DNA from: Lepidodermella squamata
Lineage: Eukaryota; Gastrotricha
Assembly: GCA_047495785.1 (NCBI GenBank)
Contig: JBLDXI010000036.1
Location: 992,001 to 1,056,000 of the forward strand
Direction: 5' to 3'
Length of the DNA: 64,000 nucleotides
Shown: positions 32,299 through 43,900 of the stretch, in pieces
Layout of the letters: each line of letters starts with the position of its first letter
How positions within the stretch are numbered: position 1 is the stretch's first letter
Notes under the pieces: model-generated
What the model saw: only the letters and a program-made list of their open reading frames with translations
The model's database searches: none
Told to the model about the DNA's origin: nothing
Made by a program: the position numbers and the translations under genes

Positions 32299-33514
32299 AA
32301 CGCGAACGTCAAGCGATGTTTTGTTAGGGAGTTATGAAAATAAAGATGCTCCCCAAGGAGAGGACTCGAATTTGAACAACATCGTTCTCAAGTTGTATAA
32401 TGATCCAGAAATCATTGGAGCATTCCAGGGCATTCATCGGGCCTTTAAACGTATCAAACCTCTGGTACCTCTGAATCTTCGAAAAAAGTTAACTTTTAAA
32501 AAGTTGCGCTCGATTCTACAAACAGATCGCACTTATTCACGGTACAAAGCCCTAAGTACTAGGAACCGTAAGATTTATATGCCGTATGAAGTCTATTCCA
32601 AGGGAGAATTGTTTCTCGCGGATCTTTATGAATGCCAAGAGGCAGCGGCACATAATGATGCTACTAGATATCTTTTAAATATCAAGGATTGTTTCTCACG
32701 ATTTGCTTGGTCCATTCCTCTCTTATCAAAAGAGGGCAAACACACCGCTAGCAAAATAGCAGAATTTCTTACTAGCCTGTCACCAGCTGATAGATGTACA
32801 TCACTGACGACAGATTCAGGTAAAGAATTTAAGAACCAATTTCTTGAGAAAGTTGTAAAAAAATTAGGTATAAATTTCTATACCTCGACCTCTATGTTTC
32901 ACTGTTCTCCGATTGAAATATTTAATCGCTGGCTTCGGAGGATAATTAGCCGTTACCAAATTGCTAATAATACTTTAAGATTTATAGATAAATTGTCTCA
33001 TCTAGTTGATGCTTACAATAGCTTAGTTTGTAAATCCACCGGCTTCTCCCCAAAGGAGCTATGGTTAGCTGCTCCGGATAACCCTATCAATCTTATAGCT
33101 TATCAAAACCTATTCGGAAAACGAGATGAGCTATTAAAAACTAAAATTTCCAACCCTAATTATCAGTCTAAATTTCAAGTTAACGACTGTGTACGCATTA
33201 GTCGTAGTAAAGATCTATTTCATAAGGAGGGTGATTTTATGTTTACAGAGGAATATTTTTTTATCGATCGTATCAATACTCGAACCGTACCAGATAGGTA
33301 TTACCTCAGAGATTCTGAAAATGAAAAAATCAAAGGGGCGTTTTATGACTGGCAATTACAAAAGACCCAACCTAATGAAACTTATCATATCGAGAAAATT
33401 CTAAAATCTCGCACTATAAATGGGGTAAAACAACAACTTGTTCACTGGAAAGGTTGGCCCGTGTCGGCTGCTACTTGGGTTAATGCTGAGGACATTTTTT
33501 CACTCACAAAATGA
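32291..33514 (+). CDS. Polinton integrase (rve) with C-terminal chromodomain (407 aa)
   Basis: Retroviral-type integrase core with the catalytic triad D111 (LFLADLYE), D175 (TTDSGKEF) and E209 (SPIEIFNR). A C-terminal chromodomain at about 362-402 contains HWKGWP and aromatic cage residues. It would catalyse integration of the linear element, giving the 6-bp AACGTG duplication. The chromodomain may bias insertion towards particular chromatin. It is a single intact exon starting at ATG 32291, overlapping the previous stop by 8 bases. Confidence 0.93.
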   Translation: MVKTRTSSDVLLGSYENKDAPQGEDSNLNNIVLKLYNDPEIIGAFQGIHRAFKRIKPLVPLNLRKKLTFKKLRSILQTDRTYSRYKALSTRNRKIYMPYEVYSKGELFLADLYECQEAAAHNDATRYLLNIKDCFSRFAWSIPLLSKEGKHTASKIAEFLTSLSPADRCTSLTTDSGKEFKNQFLEKVVKKLGINFYTSTSMFHCSPIEIFNRWLRRIISRYQIANNTLRFIDKLSHLVDAYNSLVCKSTGFSPKELWLAAPDNPINLIAYQNLFGKRDELLKTKISNPNYQSKFQVNDCVRISRSKDLFHKEGDFMFTEEYFFIDRINTRTVPDRYYLRDSENEKIKGAFYDWQLQKTQPNETYHIEKILKSRTINGVKQQLVHWKGWPVSAATWVNAEDIFSLTK

Positions 33515-33747
33515 AGTTAATAAATGGCGTGGATTTCGCGACAATTTTTCGACTCGTAGCCAAATTAATTTTCCAGGAGCCGTCAATTCGCGTCGCTAAA
33601 TTTCTATTCGGGTTTATTCTATTGCTGTGGGTATTAGAACTTTGTAAATTTCACTTGAAAAATTACACATGCGTTAGTGTAAATTCGCGTGTTGTTGAAT
33701 TTACCACTTCATCTACGAACATTTCTGATTCATCTACGTCTGTATAA
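33511..33747 (+). CDS. Small membrane protein (78 aa)
   Basis: It overlaps the integrase stop by four bases (ATGA). One strong hydrophobic segment (FLFGFILLLWVLELC) lies in the middle, with a Ser/Thr-rich tail. It is not recognised. Its tight packing between integrase and minor capsid supports a real gene. Confidence 0.55.
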   Translation: MKLINGVDFATIFRLVAKLIFQEPSIRVAKFLFGFILLLWVLELCKFHLKNYTCVSVNSRVVEFTTSSTNISDSSTSV

Positions 33748-33755
33748 AGACAGCA

Positions 33756-34973
33756 ATGTCCTTGCAAGATGATTATCTAATTTATCTCCCTTCCAACTCG
33801 GCACAATTCCCTTTAAATACGCCGGCTGATTTTAAACTTACTCTACCAGTCCCGATATCGGTTCCAGATTGCAGGGCTTACGAAGTGGCTCTATTAGAGG
33901 CGTCCGTGCCATCTAAGTGGAGCAGCATTGATTATCACGACGCCTATATCCTAGATTGTAGTTGGATCAAGGAATCATTTACATCCGACCCTGTTAGGAA
34001 CTATTTACAGATTCCACAAGAGTCTCCGTCCCTGTTTGTTTCCGAAGTTAACCCGTGGCTGTCCAATCACATACAGAAAGTTAAATTTGGGGGTCAATTT
34101 TTTGCTGATATTCAAAAGCTGACGGATCACTTCAGCCTCAAAATAGGGGAATATACTGATGGATGCGTTTTCATGACTTATGATCAACTTTCAAGGCGCG
34201 CAACTTTGGTTTGTAAATGGCCTTATGCCATCTTTTTACCATTGGATTCTGCTGGCCTCTTCGGGTTTACCACTCCAAATCCTTCTACTTTTAACAGGCT
34301 AAGTAAGATCCTTTCAGGGGTATTTGTGTTTCCAGAGCCACCTGAAACACCTAGCGAAGATTTAGCTATGCGCTGCGCTTTCGCGTTAGCAATGTCTTGG
34401 GAATCTCAAGTGAACACAAATTTTGAGCCAACAATCAAATCAACGTTACAAGGCTCTATTCTACTAACGTCAGAAGATCACAAACTTGACCCTAGCCCAA
34501 ACGATGACATGGATAAGCGGCAGCGACAATTTTTCAACCTTGCTAATGTTAGGGACGCAGCTAAACCTAATGAAAATGACCAAGACCTTTCTGAAAGCAC
34601 CAAAATAATATACAAAACAGCTGTTAATCAATGCACTGCAACTTTTAATGTTCAGTTAAATTATGGTATGAATGGATTATTCATCTATTCCTCTCTTGTG
34701 GGAGATGTGATTGTAGGCGATTGCCATGCTAGTTTATTACGTATGATAACTTACTCAACAATGGCCGCAGCTTCAGTTAACAATGACCTATCTTCACATT
34801 TTACAGTAATCTACAACTCGGGCCTGTACTTACCTCTGAGAAGTAATTTTATTGATACAGTATCAGTTGAAATTAGGCGAGATAACGGAGCTATGATTGA
34901 TTTCATAGATGCTGGGTCAAAGGTCCTCTTACTTGTTCACATTCGACGTAAACCAGGATCGCACTTTTTCTAA
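33756..34973 (+). CDS. Polinton minor capsid (penton-type) protein (405 aa)
   Basis: The N-terminus (YLPSNSAQFPLNTPADFKLTL followed by YEVALLEASVPSKW) has the pattern shared by Polinton and adenovirus-related minor capsid proteins of the single jelly-roll type. The length is in the expected range, and it lies upstream of the basic protein and the major capsid gene as in other Polintons. It is an intact single exon. Expected role: pentameric vertex protein of the predicted capsid. Confidence 0.75.
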   Translation: MSLQDDYLIYLPSNSAQFPLNTPADFKLTLPVPISVPDCRAYEVALLEASVPSKWSSIDYHDAYILDCSWIKESFTSDPVRNYLQIPQESPSLFVSEVNPWLSNHIQKVKFGGQFFADIQKLTDHFSLKIGEYTDGCVFMTYDQLSRRATLVCKWPYAIFLPLDSAGLFGFTTPNPSTFNRLSKILSGVFVFPEPPETPSEDLAMRCAFALAMSWESQVNTNFEPTIKSTLQGSILLTSEDHKLDPSPNDDMDKRQRQFFNLANVRDAAKPNENDQDLSESTKIIYKTAVNQCTATFNVQLNYGMNGLFIYSSLVGDVIVGDCHASLLRMITYSTMAAASVNNDLSSHFTVIYNSGLYLPLRSNFIDTVSVEIRRDNGAMIDFIDAGSKVLLLVHIRRKPGSHFF

Positions 34974-35057
34974 TTTCCACCCACTTGATATAAATGGCGC
35001 CTTAGTTTATTGTGGATAATGTTGAATATGGAATAATAAACCTAGAAGATTCAAACT

Positions 35058-35642
35058 ATGGTCTACGCCTATAGCAATCATAACGTTGAAAAATATCAGG
35101 ACTTTTTTTTAAGGCAACATTTCTCAGGTAGCGGAGGTGGGTTAAAAGGTAGTGGAAGTTTAGACCACTATCGCGGGAATACCATTCAATTTCCGTACCA
35201 TCACCGTGGTCATGGTATCGGTAATGTAATAGGTAGGCTAATCAGAAATACATATTCATGAGCTTTTTTTTTTTCATATGAAACGTATGCCAACTTAGGG
35301 TCGTTTTTCAGATCGTTTTTCCCGATAATAGCGCCTAGCTTTCTTCAACATGCTATATCAACAGGTCAAAGAATTCTCGGCGACATGCAGCAACCTGAAA
35401 GCAATAGACCATCGCTTGGCGAATCACTTAAACGCCATGGTACCTCTGGGGCATTAGGCCTTGCTAAAGATATCTCTGAAACGGCACTAAAACGCCATTC
35501 TGGGGGCGGGCGTAAAAAACGTAGGAAAACACGTGTAAAACGCAAAATGGCAAGGTCAAAAAAATCAGTTAAGAAAAGATATAAAAGGACCAAGAGAAAA
35601 GGAGCCCCTTCTAGCAGCGCTAAATCTATTCTATTTGAATAA
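35058..35642 (+). CDS. pVI/pX-like basic capsid-associated protein (172 aa, 2 exons)
   Basis: Exons are 35058-35232 and 35299-35642, with a 66-bp intron (GTAGGC...ACTTAG) and consistent phases. The junction creates a Gly-rich amphipathic segment (GHGIGNVIG then SFFRSFFP), as in adenovirus pVI/pX-type proteins. The C-terminus is very rich in Lys and Arg (GGGRKKRRKTRVKRK), suited to binding DNA. It likely acts in the particle core or in membrane interaction; this is inferred from composition and position. Confidence 0.65.
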
Positions 35643-35669
35643 GTCTAAATATTAAAGCCCCAACTAGAC

Positions 35670-37239
35670 ATGGAAAGTTTAAATGATACATTTGTTCATC
35701 CTGGATCTTCATCGTCAATTGTCCTATCCTCTGATTTGGATATTTTTACGGTTCCGCCGTCACAGTTGGCGGAAGAAAATCAGTTAACAATCGAAGTTTT
35801 CCCAATCGCACCTTTGAACAGTTCAACTAATTTGATTGAATTTGTCATCGGACCCTTTAACGATTATTTGGCATTAGCTAGGACACAATTACTCCTCAAA
35901 TGGCGTGTTGTCAGACAACCATCCGCCCCGCGTTTGAAAGCGACAGGGGAGAACGATGAGCAATACAAAATTTACAAAGATACGCTATCAGCAACCAACA
36001 TTCAAAAGGCGCCGCTATGTTTAGCTCATCATGCTATGTTTAAGGGGTGCGAGGTGTACCTTAATGGAGTTTTAGTCTCAGAGCAATCAACCTTGTATCC
36101 ATATCGAGCTTACATTTCCACACTTCTTTCACATTCGAATGAAGCTAAAGAATCAATTTTAAAGACGCAATTTTTTCAAACCGACACCCCAGGCCACATG
36201 GAAAGCTTCACCGCTGAAAATGTTGGATTTACAGAAAGATTAACCACAGTTCAAGGTGGAACTACTGTTACAACTATGGGGCGGCTTTTTGCGGATCCTA
36301 TGATGACAAGCAGGCTGCTTTTACCTAATGTCGAAGTTCGTGTTAAATTGTACCGCGCGTCAGATAATTTTGCGCTAGTTGGAAAATCAGACTCTGACCC
36401 GCATAGCATTGAAATTCTTTCAGCGAAAATGCTGACGCGAGCAGTTGTAGTTTCCCCTGACGTAGCCATCGCGCATGCAAGGGTGCTTGAGAAAACGTCT
36501 GCCAAGTACCCAGTGTCACGTGTAAGAACGCGTTTATTTCACATTCCTACCAATGTGCTAAGCTATAGCGTAAGTTGAAAAAAGAAATCGAGGAAATGAA
36601 GCGGTATTTACATCTTTTGTTTTGTGGAGCAGATTCCACAAGTTGTTAGTGGCAAGCTGCCGAGACGAATGTTTTTTTGTTTTTTTGAAGGTTTATCCTT
36701 ATTTTCCTTACATACACTGACTTAATACAAAAGTATCGCAGATACAGCTATCAATGGCACACCTGGGAAGAATCCTTTCAATGCTGTCCATCTTAACATA
36801 TCAAGGATTTCCATTTACCTGGGCAATGAGTTGCACCATGCTACAGGTCCGTTGGAGATGGATTTCGAAAAAATTGACGTAACGCGGGCTTACTTGGAGC
36901 TCATGTCAGCTATCAACCCAGATTCACCCTTGAAGTCGTGCTCTTTAACACCGTTGCAATTTATCAAAGGCTTCACAATATTTGGTAATAGATTAACAAG
37001 ATTGAAGAAAGTGATGATTTATCAATGCCTCTTTAGGTTTCGATTTGTCTCGCAATTCTTCGCTACAAAATTATTCTGTTTTACGCACAGGTGTAATCAG
37101 ATTAGAGTTGAATTTTTCTAAACAGGTTACAACCGCAACTCAGCTACTTATTCTAACGGAAACCGATAGCGTTTTTGAGGTTCACCTAAATTGCCAATTG
37201 TTTTTTATTTCATGCCGTTTTGTTTTTATTGCCACGTGA
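35670..37239 (+). CDS. Polinton major capsid protein, double jelly-roll (about 449 aa, 3 exons)
   Basis: Exons are about 35670-36573, 36742-36984 and 37037-37239. The first donor is uncertain: GTTGAA at 36574 keeps the frame, whereas GTAAGT at 36570 does not. The N-terminal part carries the pattern of Polinton major capsid proteins (PIAPLNSSTNLIEFVIGPF and similar). The C-terminal exons give DFEKIDVTRAYLEL and IFGFDLSRNSS, matching the second jelly-roll. It would form the hexons of an icosahedral particle. It is intact with no premature stop. Confidence 0.78.
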
Positions 37240-37298
37240 TATAGATCACACGTACACGGGATGTTCTTGTGGATGCCTAAACAACAACTAGTCTAGCA

Positions 37299-37889
37299 AT
37301 GTATAATAACGAACTCGAAGACTTCATGCAACGGGATCCAACCCTAAAGGCTTTTTCAACAGCAGTTGTTGCCGCTGATCATCTCCCACAGCATTCAATA
37401 GTGTCAAATGTCCCTCAGATTATAATATGTAATACTGGGAATGTGGAAACGTCGAATGGGAAACACTGGATAGCGATTTTTATACCAGATCAGGGTAAAA
37501 ATGAACCTTGCGAGTACTTTGATTCTTTCAGCCTTTCACCAGCGCACCACAACATTTTGATAGATAATTTTCTAAACAAGAATAGCCAATCTTCGATTCC
37601 TTACATCGAAGCTCAACATCCCTATCAACACCCTATGTCGCAAGTCTGTGGCCTATGGTCGCTATATTTCTGCTTTCTTCGTTCTAGAGGAAAGACGTTT
37701 CAACAAATTCTCAACCATTTTGATAAGCTAGATTCATCAAGAGTAGTTCATGGAGCTTTAAAATTACATATAAAAGACTGCATGCTCTATAGAATCATGT
37801 CGCGAATTTATAAAAATTATCACTTGTCCTTGAAACCGTTGAACAAAATCAAGCCCTCATTTTGTGCTGGTGTTAATGGCAAACTTTGA
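37299..37889 (+). CDS. Adenain-like cysteine protease (196 aa)
   Basis: It has a His-Asp/Glu-Cys triad in the order of the C5/C48 peptidases: H56 in GKHWIAI, D75 in EYFDSF (or E72) and C117 in QVCGLW, with Q115 as oxyanion residue. Expected role: maturation cleavage of capsid precursors. It is intact. Its 3' end overlaps the first exon of the ATPase gene. Confidence 0.85.
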   Translation: MYNNELEDFMQRDPTLKAFSTAVVAADHLPQHSIVSNVPQIIICNTGNVETSNGKHWIAIFIPDQGKNEPCEYFDSFSLSPAHHNILIDNFLNKNSQSSIPYIEAQHPYQHPMSQVCGLWSLYFCFLRSRGKTFQQILNHFDKLDSSRVVHGALKLHIKDCMLYRIMSRIYKNYHLSLKPLNKIKPSFCAGVNGKL

Positions 37890-38732
37890 AACGTTACCCT
37901 TCGTACAACCGTGCACCATGTTATTAGTTGGGCCGTGAGTGCAATATTACTTTGAAATAAACTAAGTTGCATTCTTCTACCTTTGGATTTTATTTTATTT
38001 TTTTAACAGCAGTGGCATCGGGAAAACTAGTTGGGTGCAGCGATTATTCGAAGATCATTTTGCCTTTACGGAACCCTTCCAAGAAATTACCTTGTTTTAC
38101 TCGACATTCCAACCAATTTATCATGAAATAGCGAATGCCGCATATAAAACTCACAAATCGACAATTATTTTTGTAAATGTAGCCTCAGCTTCAGCACAAG
38201 GCGATTTTGACTTAAAAAGACACGTAAACGTAAATTCGGAATTAGAGGAGGCTACAGCTTTGAAAACACGGGCAACGCCTCGCTGTTTAATATTTGACGA
38301 CGTCTACCGCTACTTGGGCGACGATGAAACATTATGCCAGTTGTTTCTAGGCGGCAGGCACCTTAACATTACAACAATATTATTGCAACAAGTTTTATTT
38401 CCAAAATCGAAAAACAGCAGAGAAATACTTGTAAGAGGGCTGATTATTTCATAACCTGGTAGATTAAACCATTATTTGCTTTACAGCAGAATGCTAATTA
38501 CTTGATATTATGGAAAAATGTAAACGACTCTGCAAGTTTTTCAACTTACGCTCAGCGGCGTTCGCCCTTGGCTTGGCGTGGCATGTTAGATGCGTTGGAT
38601 CAAGTTGCAGCCACTTCCTACCATTACCCACTTTTGATCGACAATTTACCTGACACGCAAGAAAATTTACGACTTAGATCACATGACGGATTCGGTGCAA
38701 ATCCTGGCTTTGCTTACATGCTATCAAAATAA
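37876..38732 (+). CDS. FtsK/HerA-type genome packaging ATPase (241 aa, 3 exons)
   Basis: Exons are 37876-37934, 38010-38430 and 38487-38732, with agreeing phases. The first junction rebuilds the Walker A motif GPSGIGKTS. Walker B is CLIFDDVY. The C-terminal part has the LIDNLPDT pattern of packaging ATPases in Polintons and related dsDNA viruses. The start ATG lies inside the end of the protease gene in another frame. Expected role: pumping the linear genome into the capsid. Confidence 0.85.
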
Positions 38733-38801
38733 TAATAATAATAATAATAATAATAGGAATAGGAATATAAAAGGCGACAATTAGCAGCGAAATTTAGGCA
38801 A

Positions 38802-39194
38802 ATGGGAAAGCAGCAGCTATCAATTGACGTGAAAAGGCGCCTTTTGCTGACAATAAAACTACTGATTCACGCGCATCCTAAGCAGCGAGCTGACGTTCTT
38901 GCAATAACTCCCCGCTATGTCATTCATTTCCTCACACGCTGTGCTTTTTATCTGATGAAGGAAAGCAAAAAAATGAGCGCTTTGTGCTATCCAGATTTTG
39001 AAAAATTGGCACCAAATCCTAACGAAGCTTCGTCGGTAGCTATAAATCGAGCGGTTTTCATCAAAATCTGCCTGACGAAAAATCGACATAAAAAGCCGCG
39101 TGACTTTTTTTCATTGATACCAAACATATTAGCCAAATTTTCTCCACAGTTGAAGTTTGATTACAAAATTCTTAAAAAACACCTCGCGGTTTGA
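38802..39194 (+). CDS. Polinton protein of unknown function (130 aa)
   Basis: Intact, basic, mostly helical by composition. It starts MGKQQLSIDVKRRLL, with a possible leucine-rich helix near the N-terminus and a Lys-rich C-terminus. It lies between the ATPase and the large low-complexity gene. An (AAT)n run at 38729-38755 precedes it. No family recognised. Confidence 0.55.
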   Translation: MGKQQLSIDVKRRLLLTIKLLIHAHPKQRADVLAITPRYVIHFLTRCAFYLMKESKKMSALCYPDFEKLAPNPNEASSVAINRAVFIKICLTKNRHKKPRDFFSLIPNILAKFSPQLKFDYKILKKHLAV

Positions 39195-39217
39195 GAAATA
39201 TATAACACAAATAAACC

Positions 39218-40852
39218 ATGCCACCTGTTCAACGCAGCTTAAATTATGCAAAAAAAATGAAAATTGTACCCGCCGATGAAAGTTCACAAATAAAGCATAG
39301 CCCGACCCCGCAACAGAGGACCCCGCAACCTACGGCACAAGATTTACAATCGGCGCAAGTTTTACTAGGTAACCCACTGCTGTACAAATTGGTCCAGCTT
39401 TTGCAATTATTAGATCGGGATGTCATAAGTTCGAAAGATGGAGGTGACAACTTTACAGATTTGGCTAGACGGCGGAATGAATTGATGCATGAAATTATGA
39501 ATTTGAAAAAATTAGCAATAGCCAACTCATCAAAAGCTAATAACAACAGCGTTAGCCCTAATAATGTTATGCAACCCCCAGCACTACACCAGCAACAAGC
39601 ACAGCCTGCTAGCCTTAATACATTACCGCCGCCGCCAGTTAGCACTGAACCACCACCAGCAGCACTGCCTATTATAAACCAACAACCAGGGTTGCTTGAT
39701 GTAGCCATGGGGCCTACTAGCGCAGTTACAAGACAGCCGTACAATGCATGGCGGCGCGGTGCCGTTCGCGATTCGGGTATAGGCAACAACAATGATTATT
39801 ACAATGATCAAGAAGAAGAAGAAGAAGAAGAAGAAGAAGAAGAAGAAGGCGGTAATGATGCTGAGAGCGAAATTTACAACTTTGATAACGTTTTAAGGCA
39901 TCGGCAAACAAGCGATCAACGCAGCAACAACCAAGCGTCTAATTATTATTACCATAATTTTAACAATCATCGCCCTCAGCGCCCATCAACACAATCATTT
40001 GGTGTTAACAACGATAGCCATATCAGTAGTAGTAATCGTAGTAGTGGGCCGCCGCGCAAGCAACTTTCATCAAGTTTTCGTGCGGCGCCGCCTGTGAGCC
40101 GCGAAGCGCGAACTGGTGGTGACGCTGGGGGTAGGCCGCCGCCGCCGGGGGGGCCGCCACCGCGTCACAGCTCGCCGCCTCGGCTCGCTCCTACGCGAAG
40201 ACTAGGAGTTCAGGAGGAGGAGGAGGAGGAGCAGGCGGCGGAAGAGGACGAGGGAAATGATGGCGATCGTGACGATAACATGGCTGTCGATAATGAGGGT
40301 GATGATTACGACGGCAGGCTGGGAGTTTTGTTCGATGAGCCTGCGCCATCATCTAGAGTAGGTACTAGTAATAATAGAAGTAGTAGTAGTAGTAGTAGTC
40401 GTAACAACGCGTTATTACATCGACCTATGACGCGTAGCTTCAAACAAGCCAAGCGGTCCTTGATCATGAATTTATCTATGGCTAGTAATCATCCTTCTTC
40501 TAAGAAGAACAAGAAGCCGACGCATAGTTTGAAGAAAAAGACTACTGCGACTACAGCGGTGGCAATAGGAAATAAAGTAGTAGTAGGAAGAAAAAGAGGC
40601 GCGGCGGTGACTACTAAGGCAGCCGTAAATAGTAGTAGCATCTCTCCTCGTAAAAAAAGCAGTCGCATAGCAGCGCGCGCTGCTGCACCACCTTATGTGC
40701 AGGAAAACAACAACAACAACCAAGACGATGAAGAGTCTTGGGATGAGGAAGACGCCAATATGATGATTCAAGGCAGCGGTGCACATACCAGCTACTACGC
40801 CGTCAACAGCCGTAAACACCATGAAAATGGCTTTTGGAGTTTATTTTGTTGA
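39218..40852 (+). CDS. Large low-complexity Polinton protein (544 aa)
   Basis: The first 100 residues look folded or coiled (LYKLVQLLQLLDRD, RRNELMHEIMNLKKL). The rest is disordered: Asn/Gln/Pro-rich segments, a poly-Glu tract from a GAA repeat (39811-39847), a second Glu tract, poly-Ser, and a basic region (KRSLIMN...KKNKKPTHSLKKK). The frame is open for 1.6 kb despite microsatellite-like coding, which supports a real gene. The function is unknown; position and charge pattern would suit a core or scaffold protein, but that is a guess. Confidence 0.55.
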   Translation: MPPVQRSLNYAKKMKIVPADESSQIKHSPTPQQRTPQPTAQDLQSAQVLLGNPLLYKLVQLLQLLDRDVISSKDGGDNFTDLARRRNELMHEIMNLKKLAIANSSKANNNSVSPNNVMQPPALHQQQAQPASLNTLPPPPVSTEPPPAALPIINQQPGLLDVAMGPTSAVTRQPYNAWRRGAVRDSGIGNNNDYYNDQEEEEEEEEEEEEGGNDAESEIYNFDNVLRHRQTSDQRSNNQASNYYYHNFNNHRPQRPSTQSFGVNNDSHISSSNRSSGPPRKQLSSSFRAAPPVSREARTGGDAGGRPPPPGGPPPRHSSPPRLAPTRRLGVQEEEEEEQAAEEDEGNDGDRDDNMAVDNEGDDYDGRLGVLFDEPAPSSRVGTSNNRSSSSSSSRNNALLHRPMTRSFKQAKRSLIMNLSMASNHPSSKKNKKPTHSLKKKTTATTAVAIGNKVVVGRKRGAAVTTKAAVNSSSISPRKKSSRIAARAAAPPYVQENNNNNQDDEESWDEEDANMMIQGSGAHTSYYAVNSRKHHENGFWSLFC

Positions 40853-40917
40853 AATCAATTCACGGGATGCACACACACACACACACACACAAAAAACCAC
40901 AAAAAGAAAAATGTCAA

Positions 40918-43900
40918 TTAGGCTTCCATCATTCGTCTGTCACTGTTATTATCATCATTATTATTTGCAGTGTAATATCCGTGCGGATAGCAAATGAAAG
41001 AAGTGCCCTCCGGCAGTAGCCAACGCTTACTGTATGTGAAATTGATTTTCTTGGTAGTCTTCACGAAGCGAATAGTTGCCAGAGGAGCATCTTGTTTCTT
41101 GAACAAGTTTTGATCAATAACAGCAAGCGGTTGCTGGTTGTTTTTAGCTTTGGAGTAGTTTTGGCTGCTACGACAGGTTGAAGCTACAGACTCATTGCTA
41201 CTAAGCACGATATGGCTTATAAACTTGTAAAACTCTAATATACTTCGGCTGTAGAAATTTTGACGTATTCCCTTGGTTCGAAAAAAGTCAATTTCTAGCT
41301 TTTCATCTCACAGATATTTATGCGCTAACCTTTAGCATCAGCTTGCATTCATTGTTTGAATAGAGGACAGCGTAGGACTGTGTTGTCAGAATTCAAGAAA
41401 ATAAAATAAAACATATGTGTATAAAAAAAAAACTCACTTTGCAACCTAATACAGCCATAGCTACTATGCGCTGGTTTGCTTCCAGTTGATCAGTCAATCC
41501 ACCTAATATAGGGGCTGTCATTTCAAGTTTGGGTATTCCCGGCCCCTGAATGCAGAAAATGCTATCCGTATCTGCACGGTGTTTGCAAACAAAAAATGAG
41601 ATGTTAGTATGGGGGAGTTGGGAAAAGGTGCAAATTATTACCACTGTAGATGGCATATCGACCAACTTGGTTCAAAGCTCTAGCTAATTTAACTCGACTA
41701 TGCGATGTGACAAAAGCTGCCACTATAGTAGACGTAGATCCTAGCGGCACCTCAGCATCAGCTGTCGCCTTTGACGTCACCTTGAGTCGTCTGACGTCCT
41801 CTGGATGTCTCAGATTACCAATTGGTTGGGCATCGAGCACTTGAACATCGCGATTTTTCAGCATTTGTTGCATTAGGAAGGGAGAATTTACGTAGCTTAT
41901 TTTCTCTTGGTTATTACGCATAGCAAACCGCCCGAACAGACTGTAATCGCAATGGGGTAACAAAATATTATAGCTTATCAGTAAGACAAGCAACTCTTTT
42001 TTACCTGTTAAGCATTAATTTACCAATAGTTCGCAACCCTGGATTCTTCTGTTCCAACTTGGCCCCATCGATTGGAATGCCAATATCAGCCCATTGTTTG
42101 AGATAGTGCGCCTTTTCATCGACCGTCTCACAGTTTGTCGGCCAGCCAGAACTTTCAGCCTTGAGGGTTGTGAAGCGTTTGATGAAGGCTTTGAACACGC
42201 TATTGCTTTTCTTAAATTCCCAAATCTTGACAACAAAAAATGTGTTAACAGTGTAAGCAGCGGTGGCGTAAAATGCGTGCTTTTCTATTACCTCAAAAAC
42301 TTCGAGCAGCTTGTATCCGTTCTCCTCCGTGGCATACTTCAATTCTGGCGAGCAATAAGCTCCAATCCAACTTCTTTCAAAGTCACTGTGGCTGCATGGT
42401 ATTGCACGTAACTGCGTTTGGTTTTTAACGTCGGCCGAAGAACAAGAATAACATAGACTAAAAACCAGCTTTTCCTGTTTGTTCCCTGAAATAAATTTGA
42501 GTTATATAACCAGAAGGAGGTCTCAAAATGTGGATTCAACCAACTGAAGCATAGAACAGGTAGCCATAAATTCCGAGGTGGTAGGACCTGTAGTAATTTC
42601 AGATTATAATCACACTATGAAAATAATGAGAGACTTCTACCCTAGCTTGTACTATTCCGAAGAAGTCGTCGCGTTTGTAAATTTCCTGCAATTTCTCATT
42701 ATTCAGTCGGTAATCTAACGTTGATTGAGATGGTGGTCCAATTGGCATGTCACATGAAAAGAGCGTCGATGGATAAAGACCTGAGTGAATTTCCACAAAG
42801 GTAGGTCTAGCTATTTTCCATTAGGAAAGAGTCAACATACTGTTGAAGTCACTGCTGACAATGCTGTAGTCGGGGCTAGGAAATATAAATTCGTCTGTTG
42901 TCACTCCGTGGCTGTTGCAAATTTCCACAATGCGTTCCAAATGCTCTGCTGTAGGTGAAGCTGTATCTTGTTGTTTCGAGGCTGTTGATCTTTGAGCTAT
43001 GAGAGCAAGCAGCCTAAAAGCCTCAACGCGACCTTTTCAAATTTAAAAAAAAGAAATAAAGTTCAAAATGTGGTCAAATTTAGCTCGTCGGAACCTCCAT
43101 AGAAGAAGCTTCGATTTGTCATTGGTGGCGCCAATTTGACATTTTCATAAATCTGCTTCGCTCGCGCATTTTGCTTGAAAATCTCTCGAATCGAATGTTC
43201 CCAAAAACTAACGAGCTCATAGCCGTGGCTACGGAAAATAGCCTCGCGCTGCATTGTTTGGCTGTATACCTCATAATTTGGTTGACCCTGGAACCAATTG
43301 ATGAATTCACCGGAATTGCAGATCAAGCATGAATGTATGGCGCACCCATAGACTTCAACTATTAAATCTGGTTTGCCAGAGCTAGGGTCCCGTTGAACGT
43401 AACCATCTATGCGCCAATTTCGGCCATCAAGATTCAGCCGGATTTCTTGCTTGTTATTCTGTGCATGTTTCATGCCTGCATAAACAGCTGGCTCACTTTC
43501 CATCAAGTACTCAAGGAAGGCGATACTCAACTTGGAATGAGTGTCACGACCGCACCATCCAGCAGCTGGAACCACAGCCAGACATTGCTTTTCGAGAAAA
43601 AGCTTCCGAAAGCAGACATTGGCCACAGATGGTGTCGTGATGCATTCCCGGAAGCAGTCAGTTGAACAAAGCTCAAGCATCAAATTTCGAAATTTGATGC
43701 AGCATTTTTCTAAAACTACAACATCTCGTATGCAGTATTCGAGTAGAACTTTGCGTAACGAAAACACTTTGCTCCTGTTTTCTGTGTAAAATTTATCAAA
43801 TTCAACCAGCTCCGATTGAGGCATGGTTGATGGTGAATATAGCTCCCTATCTGGTAGGTTTGGCAGCTCCAAGGTCATGCTAAATGGTTAGAAATTATCA

